Assembly (NCBI GenBank): GCA_029263395.1
Contig: JAJCXO010000174.1
Span: forward strand, 1 to 33,962
Source: Acidobacteriota bacterium
GTDB taxonomy: Bacteria; Acidobacteriota; Thermoanaerobaculia; Multivoradales; J023
Direction of reading: 5' to 3'
DNA length: 33,962 bases
The notes under the pieces are model-generated. The model was not told where the DNA came from, ran no database searches, and saw nothing but the letters and a program-made list of their open reading frames with translations. Positions 8,658-17,298 of the stretch are shown here, one piece after another (the stretch's first letter is position 1; each line of letters begins with the position of its first letter). The translations under genes were made by a program, and so were the position numbers.

Positions 8658-9104
8658 TCAACCCTCGGCCGAGTCGCCGATCCAATAGCGCGGCCCTGGG
8701 CCGTGACGCGCTGCTCGGTCGTCTGGGTTGGCCAGCCGACAATGGTCGAGTGAGAGACAACCGCAGCCGATACAGTTTGCGAGACCGGCTTCGAGGCGTT
8801 CGAGCTCGGCGATACGGGCCCGGATCTTCGCCCGCCACTCGCCCATCAAGCGCGACCAATCGCTGGGTGTTGGCACCCGGTTCTCCGGTAGCTTGGCGAG
8901 CTCGGTGCTGATCTCTTCGAGAGTCAAGCCGATCCGCTGGGCGTAAATAATGAACGCGATGCGCCGCAGCACGGCGCGGGGAAAACGACGGTGGCCAGCG
9001 CCGGTTCGGTGTGAGGTGATGAGGCCGCGCTCTTCGTAGTAGCGCAGCGCCGAGGCCGCGACGCCACTGCGCCGGGCAACTTCGCCAATGGTAATGAACG
9101 ACAT
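8658..9104 (-). CDS. soxR: Redox-sensitive transcriptional activator SoxR (MerR family)
   Basis: SoxR is a dimeric MerR-type regulator whose [2Fe-2S] cluster is oxidised by redox-cycling compounds, switching on a promoter with an over-long spacer. The N-terminus shows the MerR winged helix (ITIGEVARRSGVAASALRYY, residues 4-23), then a dimerisation helix. The cluster motif is complete: C111-X2-C114-X-C116-X5-C122 in CIGCGCLSLDHC. At 148 aa the length is normal for the family. It is divergent from the SDR gene, and a canonical SoxR operator lies in between. Outside enteric bacteria SoxR usually controls oxidoreductases and exporters directly, without SoxS, which fits this neighbourhood. Confidence 0.95.
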   Translation of the reverse strand: MSFITIGEVARRSGVAASALRYYEERGLITSHRTGAGHRRFPRAVLRRIAFIIYAQRIGLTLEEISTELAKLPENRVPTPSDWSRLMGEWRAKIRARIAELERLEAGLANCIGCGCLSLDHCRLANPDDRAARHGPGPRYWIGDSAEG

Positions 9105-9129
9105 AGGTGTACTTCATCAAACTTCTCTC

Positions 9130-9160
9130 TTGACTTCAAGTTCACTTGAACTTTTATAGT
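9130..9160 (+). promoter_or_regulatory. SoxR-regulated promoter with sox box
   Basis: A -35 TTGACT (9130-9135) and -10 TATAGT (9155-9160) are separated by 19 bp, the long spacer typical of MerR-family targets. The dyad TTCAAGT-TC-ACTTGAA (9135-9150) covers the spacer and closely matches the known SoxR half-site (CTCAAGTT). Transcription would begin near 9167, about 70 bases before the SDR start. Confidence 0.88.
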
Positions 9161-9238
9161 GATCTCGAAGCCGGCCGACACGATCATCTGTCGATCACGG
9201 CCGAGAGCGAGATCACCCAACAAACGGGAGAGCATCAC

Positions 9239-9958
9239 ATGAGCACACAATCCAACCATTTGTCGAACCTCGAAGGTTTGCGCATCGCCATCACCGGTGG
9301 CACTTCGGGCCTTGGCCTGGCTCTAGTCGAAACCCTCCACCTCCATGGTGCCAATGTTGCCTTCATCGCTCGCGACGAAGAGCGCGTCAAAGACGTCGCT
9401 CAGCGCTTCGCCGGCACCCACGGTATCGCGGGTGACGTCTCACGCAAGGACGCAACACACGGTCTGGCCCTGCGCCTCACCGCCGCGCTCGGCGGACTCG
9501 ACGTTTTGATCCACAACGCGTCGAGCCTCGGACCGGTGCCGCTGGCGCTGCTAGCTGACACCGATTGCGAGGACCTCGAGGTTGCCCTCGCCACCAATCT
9601 CGTCGGTCCGTTCCGGCTGACCAAAGCCCTGCTCGGCGCGCTCACCGCCGCCGCCCGGGACGGCCGGGCGGCCATGGTGATCCACATCACCAGCGACGCC
9701 GCGGTGACACCGTATGCCGGCTGGGGTGCTTATGGTGCCAGCAAAGCCGCACTGCAGCACATGAGCCGCATCTGGAACGAGGAGCTGCAACCACACGGTG
9801 TGCGAGTCATCGACGTTGACCCCGGCGACATGGATACGCCGTTACACGCCGCGGCGGTGCCGGACGCCGACTCAGCAACCCTCAAACAACCCGGCGAGTC
9901 GGCCGCCGAGATCGTCGAGTTGATCTCTGCTGCCAACGGCGAGGAGGTCGCCGCATGA
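9239..9958 (+). CDS. Short-chain dehydrogenase/reductase, SoxR-controlled
   Basis: This is a classical SDR, an NAD(P)-dependent oxidoreductase with a Rossmann fold. From the ATG at 9239 (Shine-Dalgarno GGGAGAG just upstream) the cofactor motif is TGGTSGLG (19-26), the structural motif is HNAS in place of NNAG (92-95), and the catalytic residues are S152, Y165 and K169 (YGASK). The length of 239 aa is typical. The frame is open upstream from 9146, but those codons overlap the promoter and lack a ribosome site. It is the first gene behind the SoxR box and its stop overlaps the QueA-like start by 4 bp (ATGA), so translation is probably coupled. The substrate is not apparent; a quinone or carbonyl produced by redox stress is plausible from the regulator. 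Confidence 0.92.
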   Translation: MSTQSNHLSNLEGLRIAITGGTSGLGLALVETLHLHGANVAFIARDEERVKDVAQRFAGTHGIAGDVSRKDATHGLALRLTAALGGLDVLIHNASSLGPVPLALLADTDCEDLEVALATNLVGPFRLTKALLGALTAAARDGRAAMVIHITSDAAVTPYAGWGAYGASKAALQHMSRIWNEELQPHGVRVIDVDPGDMDTPLHAAAVPDADSATLKQPGESAAEIVELISAANGEEVAA

Positions 9959-10992
9959 TCGCCGCAACTTCGCCGGTGCACCGTCCGCCCCATGCCCAGC
10001 TACTGGTGGTGGATTCCATGGGTGGGCTGCAACACGCCGCCCGCACCGAGCTCGTCCGCTTTCTGCGACCCGGTGACTTGGTCGTCGCCAACGACGCGGC
10101 GACCATTCCTGGCAGCCTCCACGGTCGACACGAGGCCAGCGGAGCAGAGATCGAAATCCGGCTCGCTGGGCGCCGCTCCCTGGCGTTTGACGACGTGGGC
10201 GAATTCACGGCCGTCGCGTTTGGCGCCGGCGACCACCGAACCCCGACCGAAAATCGACCTTCGCCGCCGTTGCTACAGCGCGGTGACCGGCTAATTCTAG
10301 GTCCGCTGTGCGCTACGGTACTGCAAACTCTTGGGCACCCTCGCTGGTTGACGGTAGCGTTTGAGGGCGACCCAGCCGACGTGTGGGCTGGGATCGCCAA
10401 CCATGGTCGTCCAATCCAATACGCTCATGTCGAGCAGAGGCTGGCCTTGTGGGATGTGTGGACGCGGGTCGCAGCGATGCCGGTCGCCTTCGAACCACCG
10501 TCCGCTGGCTTCGTCCTCGACTGGCAGCTGCTAGCCAGCCTACAGAAGCGGCGGATCGGCTTCGCTACCGTGACTCACGCTGCCGGCATCTCGTCGACCG
10601 GTGACTCCGACCTCGACCGCAGGTTGCCCCTCGACGAGGCTTACCGAATTCCACGGGCCACGGTGCAAGCCATCACGCAAGCCGTCGACCGGGGAGGACG
10701 GGTCGTAGCCCTGGGCACGACCGTGACCCGGGCCCTGGAGCACGCTGCATCCACCGGTGAGCTACGAGCGGGCGACGGCGTCGCCACCCAGCGTATCGGA
10801 CCTACTACCGAGCTGCGAGTGATCGATATGATCCTCAGCGGGGTCCACGAGTCTGGCGAGAGCCACTACGAGCTGCTGCGCGCCTTCGCCGACGACTCGG
10901 TGCTGCGCCGCTCGAGCGCGGCCCTCGAGAAGCACGAGTACCGAAATCACGAGTTTGGCGACTCAGTGCTGATCGAGCGCCAAGTCCGATGA
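9955..10992 (+). CDS. QueA-like protein (S-adenosylmethionine:tRNA ribosyltransferase-isomerase homologue, divergent)
   Basis: The 345-aa length, the LVRFLRPGDLVVANDAATIPGSL-type region (residues about 33-55) and the late GGRVVALGTTVTRALE segment match the fold and order of QueA, which transfers ribose from SAM onto 7-deazaguanine in tRNA. Blocks that are strongly conserved in true QueA are altered here. The usual APTAGLHF is replaced by PPSAGFVLD, the VTLHVGxGTF region reads VTHAAGISSTG, and the MHxE motif is absent. A role in ordinary queuosine synthesis is therefore doubtful. An AGGAGG ribosome site precedes the ATG, which overlaps the SDR stop. The gene belongs to the SoxR-controlled operon, so it may modify a small molecule or tRNA under redox stress. 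Confidence 0.8.
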   Translation: MIAATSPVHRPPHAQLLVVDSMGGLQHAARTELVRFLRPGDLVVANDAATIPGSLHGRHEASGAEIEIRLAGRRSLAFDDVGEFTAVAFGAGDHRTPTENRPSPPLLQRGDRLILGPLCATVLQTLGHPRWLTVAFEGDPADVWAGIANHGRPIQYAHVEQRLALWDVWTRVAAMPVAFEPPSAGFVLDWQLLASLQKRRIGFATVTHAAGISSTGDSDLDRRLPLDEAYRIPRATVQAITQAVDRGGRVVALGTTVTRALEHAASTGELRAGDGVATQRIGPTTELRVIDMILSGVHESGESHYELLRAFADDSVLRRSSAALEKHEYRNHEFGDSVLIERQVR

Positions 10993-11005
10993 CGGATCTG
11001 GCGCA

Positions 11006-11077
11006 GAGACACCTTCCGACGGATGACACCTTGGCAGATGACACCTTCCGGCAGATGACACCTTCCGGCAGATGACA
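11006..11077. repeat. 17-bp tandem repeat (minisatellite)
   Basis: The unit ATGACACCTTCCGGCAG occurs perfectly at 11038-11054 and 11055-11071. A 15-bp degenerate copy lies at 11023-11037, a divergent copy at 11006-11022 (GAGACACCTTCCGACGG), and a partial sixmer follows at 11072. It lies just after the QueA-like stop. It is not obviously coding or palindromic. Confidence 0.75.
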
Positions 11078-11208
11078 GGGTCGACAGTTTGCCAAGACTT
11101 TTACGTCGGTCGACGCCCTGGCACCCCAGGACTCCAGGCGACCAGCGTATAGTAGACCGACGTCACCATACTTCGGTGCGAACCGATCTACCTAGCGAGC
11201 CTGGCACC

Positions 11209-12576
11209 ATGATCAAGGGTTTTTGCCTCCTTCTCGTCGTCACTGTCTGCGGCATAACTTACGCCGACGCCACTCCGACGACAGAGTTGTCCCACAACCA
11301 CCAATGGCCCGCCTGGCGCGGTCCGCTCGATACCGGTGTCGCCCCCCATGGTGACCCGCCGGTGACCTGGGCCGAAGACAAGAACATCCGTTGGAAGCTT
11401 GCCCTCCCCGGTAGCGGCCATTCGACACCGATCATCTGGGGGGATCGTATCTTCCTGACTACGGCGATACCCCATGGCGAAGAGCTGTCGGTCCACCGCC
11501 ATGAGGACCACGACGACGGTGCCCACGACAATACGCCGCCGTCTCGGCGCCAGAAGTTCGTGGTCCTAGCCGTCGACCGTCGCAACGGCAGCCTGGTGTG
11601 GCAGCGCGAGGTGCGAGACGAACAGCCCCATGAGAGCGCCCATGTCACCGGCAGTTGGGCTTCCAACTCCGCGGTTACCGATGGCCAGCACGTGTATGCG
11701 TCCTTCGGCTCTCGCGGCCTGTACAGCCTAAATCTGGATGGCAGAATCGCGTGGCAGCAGGATCTCGGTGACATGCGGGTCCGCCACGAACACGGCGAAG
11801 GGGCCTCCCCCGCTCTCCACGGGGATACCCTGGTCGTCAACTGGGACCACCAAGGGGATTCCTTCGTTGTTGCTCTCGACAAACGCAACGGCAAGGAGCG
11901 CTGGCGCACTGCCCGCGACGAAATCACCTCGTGGTCAACGCCGTTGATCGTCGAGCACGCCGGCAAGCCGCAGGTGATCGTCAGCGCCACCAAGCGGGTG
12001 CGCTCCTACGATCTCGCCACCGGCAAGGAGTTATGGCAAGCCAGCGGCCTGTCCCGCAACGTTGTGGCGTCACCGGTCGCGGCCAACGGCATGGTGTTCG
12101 TCGGCAACAGCTACGACTGGCAGGCGATGCTCGCGATCCGCTTAGACAAAGCCCGCGGTGACATCACTACCAGCGACGCCATCGCCTGGACCCGGGAGCG
12201 CGACACTCCCTACGTCCCGTCGCCTGTGCTCTTTGATGACACCTTGTGTTTTCTCAAACACAGCCAGGGTTTCCTGACCTGTGTGGAGGCCGAATCGGGC
12301 AAGCCATGGCTCGGGCCCGTGCGCCTAAGCGGTGTACGCAACGTGTTCGCCTCCCCCGTCGGCGCCGCCGACCGCATTTACGTCGTGAGCCGTGAAGGTG
12401 CCACCGCCGTCATCCAGCGTGGCATCGAATTCGAGATGCTAGCGGTCAACCAGCTCGACGATTCCTTTTCGGCCTCGCCGGCCATCGTCGGCAACGAGCT
12501 TTACCTGCGCGGACAGAACTCGCTCTACAGCATCGCTGTCGAGCCGATAGAGCAGACGACAAAAAAAGCCCCCTAG
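11209..12576 (+). CDS. Secreted PQQ-like beta-propeller repeat protein
   Basis: The chosen start at 11209 gives a clear signal peptide (basic MIK, hydrophobic core, cleavage near YADA, about residues 1-21); the upstream in-frame extension has no such meaning. The mature protein starts with the QWPAWRGPLDTGVAP block seen at the head of many exported PQQ_2-repeat proteins. Several propeller blades follow (GDRIFLTTA, GSLVWQREV, GKERWRTARD, GKELWQASG). A His/Asp-rich insertion near residues 88-103 could bind metal. BamB-like proteins share this fold, but this protein lacks an obvious lipobox, and its environment gives no hint of outer-membrane assembly. A scaffold or dehydrogenase-like periplasmic role is possible. 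Its last codons and stop lie inside the inverted-repeat element that follows. Confidence 0.88.
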   Translation: MIKGFCLLLVVTVCGITYADATPTTELSHNHQWPAWRGPLDTGVAPHGDPPVTWAEDKNIRWKLALPGSGHSTPIIWGDRIFLTTAIPHGEELSVHRHEDHDDGAHDNTPPSRRQKFVVLAVDRRNGSLVWQREVRDEQPHESAHVTGSWASNSAVTDGQHVYASFGSRGLYSLNLDGRIAWQQDLGDMRVRHEHGEGASPALHGDTLVVNWDHQGDSFVVALDKRNGKERWRTARDEITSWSTPLIVEHAGKPQVIVSATKRVRSYDLATGKELWQASGLSRNVVASPVAANGMVFVGNSYDWQAMLAIRLDKARGDITTSDAIAWTRERDTPYVPSPVLFDDTLCFLKHSQGFLTCVEAESGKPWLGPVRLSGVRNVFASPVGAADRIYVVSREGATAVIQRGIEFEMLAVNQLDDSFSASPAIVGNELYLRGQNSLYSIAVEPIEQTTKKAP

Positions 12577-12694
12577 CCCCCTTTTTCAAAGGAGGAACCT
12601 GATGGGGAGACGCCCCTCTGACTCGACGAGACCAGCAGGCCACACTCCAATTCTGGCTTCCCCCCTTTGCAAAAGGGGGGATTGAGGGGGGACT
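12567..12694. mobile_element. MITE-like element with GC-rich terminal inverted repeats
   Basis: The left end (AGCCCCCTAG then CCCCCTTTTTCAAAGGAGG, 12567-12595) is nearly the reverse complement of the right end (CCCCCCTTTGCAAAAGGGG then GGATTGAGGGGGGACT, 12660-12694). About 65 bp lie between, including a small GGGGAGACGCCCC hairpin at 12604-12616. Such CCCCCTTT...AAAGGGGG ends are a familiar feature of short non-autonomous repeats. The element sits between two convergent genes and could also terminate transcription from both sides. No target-site duplication was recognised. Confidence 0.6.
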
Positions 12695-12700
12695 CTTCCG

Positions 12701-13882
12701 CTAGTTCTGCAGGTTCTCGAAGATCCCGGCTGCTCCCATACCACCACCGATACACATCGTCACCATGCCGTAACGGCTGCCGCGACGCTGCATCTCGTAG
12801 ATGATCTGGGTGGTCAGCTTGGCGCCGGTGGCGCCGAGCGGATGGCCAAGGGCGATAGCACCGCCGTTGACGTTGACCTTCGCAGGGTCGAGACCAGCCT
12901 CCTGGATAACCGCCAACGCCTGAACCCCAAAAGCTTCGTTGAGCTCGACGATATCGATGTCTGAGAGCTCGAGGCCAGCACGCTTGAGGGCCTTGGGTAT
13001 CGCAACGACCGGGCCAATACCCATCACCTCCGGCGGCACGCCGCCAACGGCGAAGCTGACGAAACGGACTAACGGCTTTAGCCCAAGCTCGTCAGCCTTC
13101 TGGCGCGACATCAGAGTCACCGCGGCGGCACCGTCAGACATCTGCGAGCTGTTGCCAGCAGTCACGGTACCCTTGACGTGGAACACCGGCCGCAGCTTGC
13201 CGAGGACTTCCGGGGTGGAGCCTGGACGGGGTCCTTCGTCGACGCTGAATGTAACGTTACGTTGGGCACGACTGCCGTTGCGCAACTCGGTCTTCTCGAC
13301 CTCCAGCGCCACGATCTCGTCTTCGAACTTGCCCGCGGCAATCGCCGCCAGCGCGTTCTCGTGCGAGCGAGCGCTGAACTCGTCGGATTGCTCACGCCCG
13401 ATCTTGTACTTGCGGCTGACGTTCTCGGCGGTCAATCCCATGCCGATGTAGGCCTCCGGCTTGTTCTCGACCATCCATGGATTGGGACGGAAGTGGAATC
13501 CGCTCATCGGCACTGCGCTCATCGACTCAGTGCCGCCAGCGACCACAACGTCGCCCATGCCGGCCATGATCTGCTGGGCGCCGAGGGCAATGGTCTGCAA
13601 CCCGGATGAGCAGAATCGATTGACGGTCTGTGCCGCAACCGTGTGCGGCAACCCCGCACGCAAGGCAATGATGCGGCCCATGTTGAGCCCTTGGGGGCCT
13701 TCTGGCATGGCACAACCCATGATCAGGTCGTCGATATCCGCGGGATCGAGGCCAGGGGCGCGCTCAACCGCAGCCGCAACTGCCGCGGCTCCCATATCTT
13801 CGGGCCGGAAATCGGCCAGGGTTCCTTTGTTAGCCCGGCCCACAGCGGTGCGCGCTGCGCTCACGATGACAGCTTCAGTCAT
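12701..13882 (-). CDS. fadA: Acetyl-CoA acyltransferase (3-ketoacyl-CoA thiolase)
   Basis: The enzyme cleaves 3-ketoacyl-CoA with CoA to acetyl-CoA plus a shortened acyl-CoA, the last step of beta-oxidation. All thiolase signatures are present. Counting from the ATG at 13888, the nucleophilic cysteine is C93 in NRFCSSGLQ, the catalytic histidine is H349 in GHPLGATGA, and the second cysteine is C379 in [11 protein letters not shown] prefer the ATG at 13882 because the GAGGAG ribosome site directly abuts the first ATG but lies 6 bases before the second, giving 393 aa. It follows the HAD/ECH fusion gene by 18 bp, so the two form an operon, as fadN-fadA do in Bacillus. Confidence 0.96.
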   Translation of the reverse strand: MTEAVIVSAARTAVGRANKGTLADFRPEDMGAAAVAAAVERAPGLDPADIDDLIMGCAMPEGPQGLNMGRIIALRAGLPHTVAAQTVNRFCSSGLQTIALGAQQIMAGMGDVVVAGGTESMSAVPMSGFHFRPNPWMVENKPEAYIGMGLTAENVSRKYKIGREQSDEFSARSHENALAAIAAGKFEDEIVALEVEKTELRNGSRAQRNVTFSVDEGPRPGSTPEVLGKLRPVFHVKGTVTAGNSSQMSDGAAAVTLMSRQKADELGLKPLVRFVSFAVGGVPPEVMGIGPVVAIPKALKRAGLELSDIDIVELNEAFGVQALAVIQEAGLDPAKVNVNGGAIALGHPLGATGAKLTTQIIYEMQRRGSRYGMVTMCIGGGMGAAGIFENLQN

Positions 13883-13900
13883 TTTCATCTCCTCGAGGGC

Positions 13901-16333
13901 CTAATTTCTCAACGGCTGACCGGTTTCCAGCATGTGCCGGATCCGAGCCTGGGTTTTTTCGGTTGCGACGAGCTCGACAAAACCTTCGCGCTCGAGCTCG
14001 AGGAAGTACTCATCACTGACCCAAGCCGGCGATGACAGATCCCCACCGGCAATAACAAAGGCGATCTTCTTCGCTACCAAGGCATCATGCTCGCTGGCGA
14101 AGCCAGCTTGATTCATCGACCACGGTATGATCTCGAGAGCTGCCAACAGGTCTCGACCACCGGCGTACAGTGACGACGGCGGCGGCGGAAGATAACCATC
14201 CGCCACCATCGACAGGACCTCTTGTTTGGCCTCGTTCAGCAGGTGGTCACGATTCATCACGATGCGATCATGTGAGCTCAAAAAGCCGAGCTCACGCGCT
14301 TCCGCCGCACTGGTTGACACTTTGGCCATGGCGACGCCCTCGAGCACCTTTTGGGCCAACGGCAGAGCATCCGCCTCCTTGATCTGCATCACCGGCGAAA
14401 CGATCCGCCGCACCAGCTCTTTGAGTCCACCGCCGGCCGGCAGCAGGCCAACACCGGCTTCGACCAAACCGAAGTAGCTTTCGGCATGGGCCACGATCCG
14501 TGACGCACCCAGGGCCACCTCGGCACCACCGCCGAGCGCCATTCCGTGGACTGCGGCAATCACCGGTTTGGAACCGTAACGCAGCCCTTGTAGGGCATTC
14601 TGGAAGGCTGCAGTGGCCTGCTTGATGCCGTCGATCTCACCGGCCATCGCCGCCTTGGCAACGTTCATCAGATTGGCACCAACCGAAAAGTTGGGGCCAT
14701 CGTTGCCGATCACCAAACCGTAATACGCGTCGCTGTCGAGCTGGCGACGAGCCTCGACCATCATGGCGACAAGATCGTCGTCGATGGCATTCATCTTGGA
14801 ATGGAATTCGAGCAGCAACACGCCATCATCCATGTCGTGCAGACTGGCGGACGGATTGCTCGCTACCGGCTCGCCGGCCCGACGCAACCCAGCAACGTCG
14901 ATGTGATCCTCGTCGATATGGACATCGGCGTAGGCCTTGGTTTGCCAGTTGTAATAGCCAGTGACTTCACCGTCTTCGACGCGGTAGAAGGTCTCGATCT
15001 CGGCAAAGAGCATCTCTTTGACCCACTCGGCAACTTCCACGCCTTCCTCTTCCATCCGCTCGACTGTCTCAGCGACCCCCAACTGATCCCACAGTTCGAA
15101 CGGTCCCAGCTCGTAGCTGAAACCCCAACGAACCGCTTTGTCGATGCTGGCCAAGTCGTAGGCGATCTCCTTGGCTGACGCCGCGGCGTAATCCAACAAC
15201 TGACGCGTCACCATCCAGGCCAGACGGGCGCCACGATCTTTGACGAACTTCTCACTGAAGAGCGTCCGCAGCCGTTCGCCGAGATCCGAAATCTTGCGTA
15301 CTGCCCCCACCGCCTCAAAGACGACTTTCTGGCTCGGCTCATACTCGAAGGTTTCAGGGTTCAGGACTTCGAAAACCGGTTTGCCGTCCGGCCCCTTCTT
15401 CTTGCGATAGAAGCCAGCCTTGGTCTTGTTGCCGAGGCGTCCCCGCTCGACCAGGCCACCGAGTAGTTTCTCGAGGCGTGGTGACTGCAGTATGTTGCGG
15501 TAGGCGTCGCCTGGGATCAGTTGGTGAAGATTCTTGCCGACGAAGGCCGCCACGTCGATACCCACCAGATCTTGCAGCCGAAAGGTGCCGGTTTTGGGTC
15601 GGCCAATCAAGGGGCCGGTGACGGCGTCGACTTCCTCAAAACGATAGCCATGCTCCAGGGCGTAGTCGATGACATACGAACCATGGATCGACATGATGCG
15701 GTTGCCGATGAAATTCGGCGTGTCTCGGGTGAAGACAACACCCTTGCCCAGCTGCCGAGTCGCGAGCTCAGCCAACGCCGAAACCGCCAGAGGATCGGCC
15801 TCGTCGCCGCGAATAATCTCGAGCAGCTTCATATAACGCGGCGGATTGAAAAAGTGGGTGCCGAAAAAATGCTGACGGAAATCGTCGGAGCGGCCGGCGG
15901 CTATCGACGCGATCGGTAACCCGGAGGTGTTGGTGGTCACCAAGGTCCCGGGACGCCGCACCGCGTCGATGCGAGCCATCAGATCACGCTTGATATCCAG
16001 CCGTTCGACTACCGCTTCGACGATCCAATCGACCTTCCCCAAGTCTTCGAGGTTGTCTTCGAGATTGCCGACGCTCACCAAACGACGCGCCCCTTGACTC
16101 ATGAAGGACGCTGGCTTGAGCTTGGCGATGCGGTCCAGGCCATCCTGGGCGATGCGGTTGCGGACCGCCAGATGGTCGAGCGCAAGGCCCTTCTTCTTCT
16201 CCTTGGGCGTGAGTTCGCGAGGCACGATATCGAGCAACAGGACCGGCAAGCCGGCGTTGGCGACATGGGCCGCAATAGCGGCTCCCATGGTGCCGGCACC
16301 GAGGACTGCGACCCGTTCGATGGGATGATTCAT
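13901..16333 (-). CDS. fadN: 3-hydroxyacyl-CoA dehydrogenase / enoyl-CoA hydratase fusion (FadN-type)
   Basis: This bifunctional beta-oxidation enzyme hydrates enoyl-CoA and oxidises the 3-hydroxy product. The dehydrogenase comes first: the NAD site is VLGAGTMGAAIA (residues 9-20), the catalytic-histidine block is GTHFFNPPRYMKLLEI, and GFYRKK marks the end of the first C-terminal lobe. The crotonase domain is C-terminal, with NFSVGANL, the oxyanion/glutamate block GMALGGGAEVALG and the second glutamate in GLVEAGVGLLPAGGG. The order HAD-ECH and length of 810 aa match FadN of Firmicutes (about 790 aa) rather than FadB/FadJ, which have the hydratase first. The start has an AAAGGAGG ribosome site about 11 bases upstream. 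The thiolase gene follows by 18 bp. Confidence 0.95.
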   Translation of the reverse strand: MNHPIERVAVLGAGTMGAAIAAHVANAGLPVLLLDIVPRELTPKEKKKGLALDHLAVRNRIAQDGLDRIAKLKPASFMSQGARRLVSVGNLEDNLEDLGKVDWIVEAVVERLDIKRDLMARIDAVRRPGTLVTTNTSGLPIASIAAGRSDDFRQHFFGTHFFNPPRYMKLLEIIRGDEADPLAVSALAELATRQLGKGVVFTRDTPNFIGNRIMSIHGSYVIDYALEHGYRFEEVDAVTGPLIGRPKTGTFRLQDLVGIDVAAFVGKNLHQLIPGDAYRNILQSPRLEKLLGGLVERGRLGNKTKAGFYRKKKGPDGKPVFEVLNPETFEYEPSQKVVFEAVGAVRKISDLGERLRTLFSEKFVKDRGARLAWMVTRQLLDYAAASAKEIAYDLASIDKAVRWGFSYELGPFELWDQLGVAETVERMEEEGVEVAEWVKEMLFAEIETFYRVEDGEVTGYYNWQTKAYADVHIDEDHIDVAGLRRAGEPVASNPSASLHDMDDGVLLLEFHSKMNAIDDDLVAMMVEARRQLDSDAYYGLVIGNDGPNFSVGANLMNVAKAAMAGEIDGIKQATAAFQNALQGLRYGSKPVIAAVHGMALGGGAEVALGASRIVAHAESYFGLVEAGVGLLPAGGGLKELVRRIVSPVMQIKEADALPLAQKVLEGVAMAKVSTSAAEARELGFLSSHDRIVMNRDHLLNEAKQEVLSMVADGYLPPPPSSLYAGGRDLLAALEIIPWSMNQAGFASEHDALVAKKIAFVIAGGDLSSPAWVSDEYFLELEREGFVELVATEKTQARIRHMLETGQPLRN

Positions 16334-16403
16334 ATTGTGACGTGCCTCCTTTAGGCGTTGGCATGCAGTTTTAGAAGTCTCATGCAGGCTCGAGGTCTGT
16401 TGG

Positions 16404-16443
16404 TTCTGGCCAGCGGTCTTTGGCCCACGGTCTCTGGCCCAGG
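16404..16443. repeat. Short tandem repeat, 13-14 bp units
   Basis: Three imperfect copies follow each other: TTCTGGCCAGCGG (16404-16416), TCTTTGGCCCACGG (16417-16430) and TCTCTGGCCCAGG (16431-16443). They lie in the 152-bp gap between fadN and xth, which otherwise holds no clear promoter. Confidence 0.5.
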
Positions 16444-16485
16444 TCTCGAGGCTACGGAATGGAGTAGCGTCCTCAGACCGTCAAC

Positions 16486-17280
16486 CTAGCTATGATGCCC
16501 GAAAATTCCGTCGTCGACGTCGACACTGATTGGGCAATGATCCGAGCCCATCACTTCAGGATGAATCGACGCTGCGCGAACGAAGGGCATCGCTCCAGGT
16601 GACGCCAAGATGTAGTCGATCCGCCAACCGATATTGCGCTCACGGACACCGAAACGCTGACTCCACCAAGAATAGTGGCCGCCTTGGTCCTCAAAATGAC
16701 GGAAGGTGTCGACCCAACCCGACTGCAGCCAGCGGTCGAGCTCCTCGCGCTCCTCGATACGAAACCCACTGGTCTCTCGGTTCTGCTTGGGTCGCGCCAA
16801 GTCGAGTTCCTGGTGTGCGGTGTTGAAGTCGCCCATCACCAAAACCGGATCACCTCGTATTTTGGCCGGTTCCAACTCCTCGTAGAGCCGGCGATAGAAG
16901 TCGAGCTTGTACGGTATTCTGCTGAGGTCGCGATTTTTGCCGTTGCCATTTGGGAAATAGGCATTGGCTAGGTGTAGATCTCCAAAACGCAAGATCTGTA
17001 GCCGGCCTTCGCAATCGATTTCGGGATGACCAAGCTCGGTCTGGACGGCGTTTGGCGCCTGTCTAGCAAATACCGCAACACCACTATACCCGGCCCGTTC
17101 CGCCGCCACCAGTTCCAGGTGCCAATCGTCTCGTTCGCGCAATTCTGCCGGCACCTGTTCTCGCTTGGCCCGTACTTCTTGCAGCGACACAATGCCCGCG
17201 TCACAGCTGTCTAGCCAGTCGCCGAAACCCTTCCGTGCACAGGCTCGAACACCGTTGATATTCCACGAGGCAATTCGCAT
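16486..17280 (-). CDS. xth: Exodeoxyribonuclease III
   Basis: This is an AP endonuclease and 3'-5' exonuclease of base-excision repair, a cytoplasmic metal-dependent phosphodiesterase. The EEP-family residues are visible: WNINGVRA (6-13), the metal-binding E35 in LQEVRA (usually LQETK), D151 and N153 in GDFNTAH, and the D247-H248 pair in GSDHCPISVD. At 264 aa it matches ExoIII/XthA. It begins 18 bp downstream of the STAS-like gene and is probably co-transcribed with it. Confidence 0.95.
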   Translation of the reverse strand: MRIASWNINGVRACARKGFGDWLDSCDAGIVSLQEVRAKREQVPAELRERDDWHLELVAAERAGYSGVAVFARQAPNAVQTELGHPEIDCEGRLQILRFGDLHLANAYFPNGNGKNRDLSRIPYKLDFYRRLYEELEPAKIRGDPVLVMGDFNTAHQELDLARPKQNRETSGFRIEEREELDRWLQSGWVDTFRHFEDQGGHYSWWSQRFGVRERNIGWRIDYILASPGAMPFVRAASIHPEVMGSDHCPISVDVDDGIFGHHS

Positions 17281-17298
17281 ATGAGGGTTGCTCGCGAG

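Noticed and set aside
11006-11077. CRISPR array
   Set aside because: The repeats are 17 bp and directly abutting, without spacers, and there are no cas genes.
13643-14035. Plus-strand open frames over the thiolase/fadN junction
   Set aside because: They are antisense to two well-supported enzymes, and their translation shows no motif.
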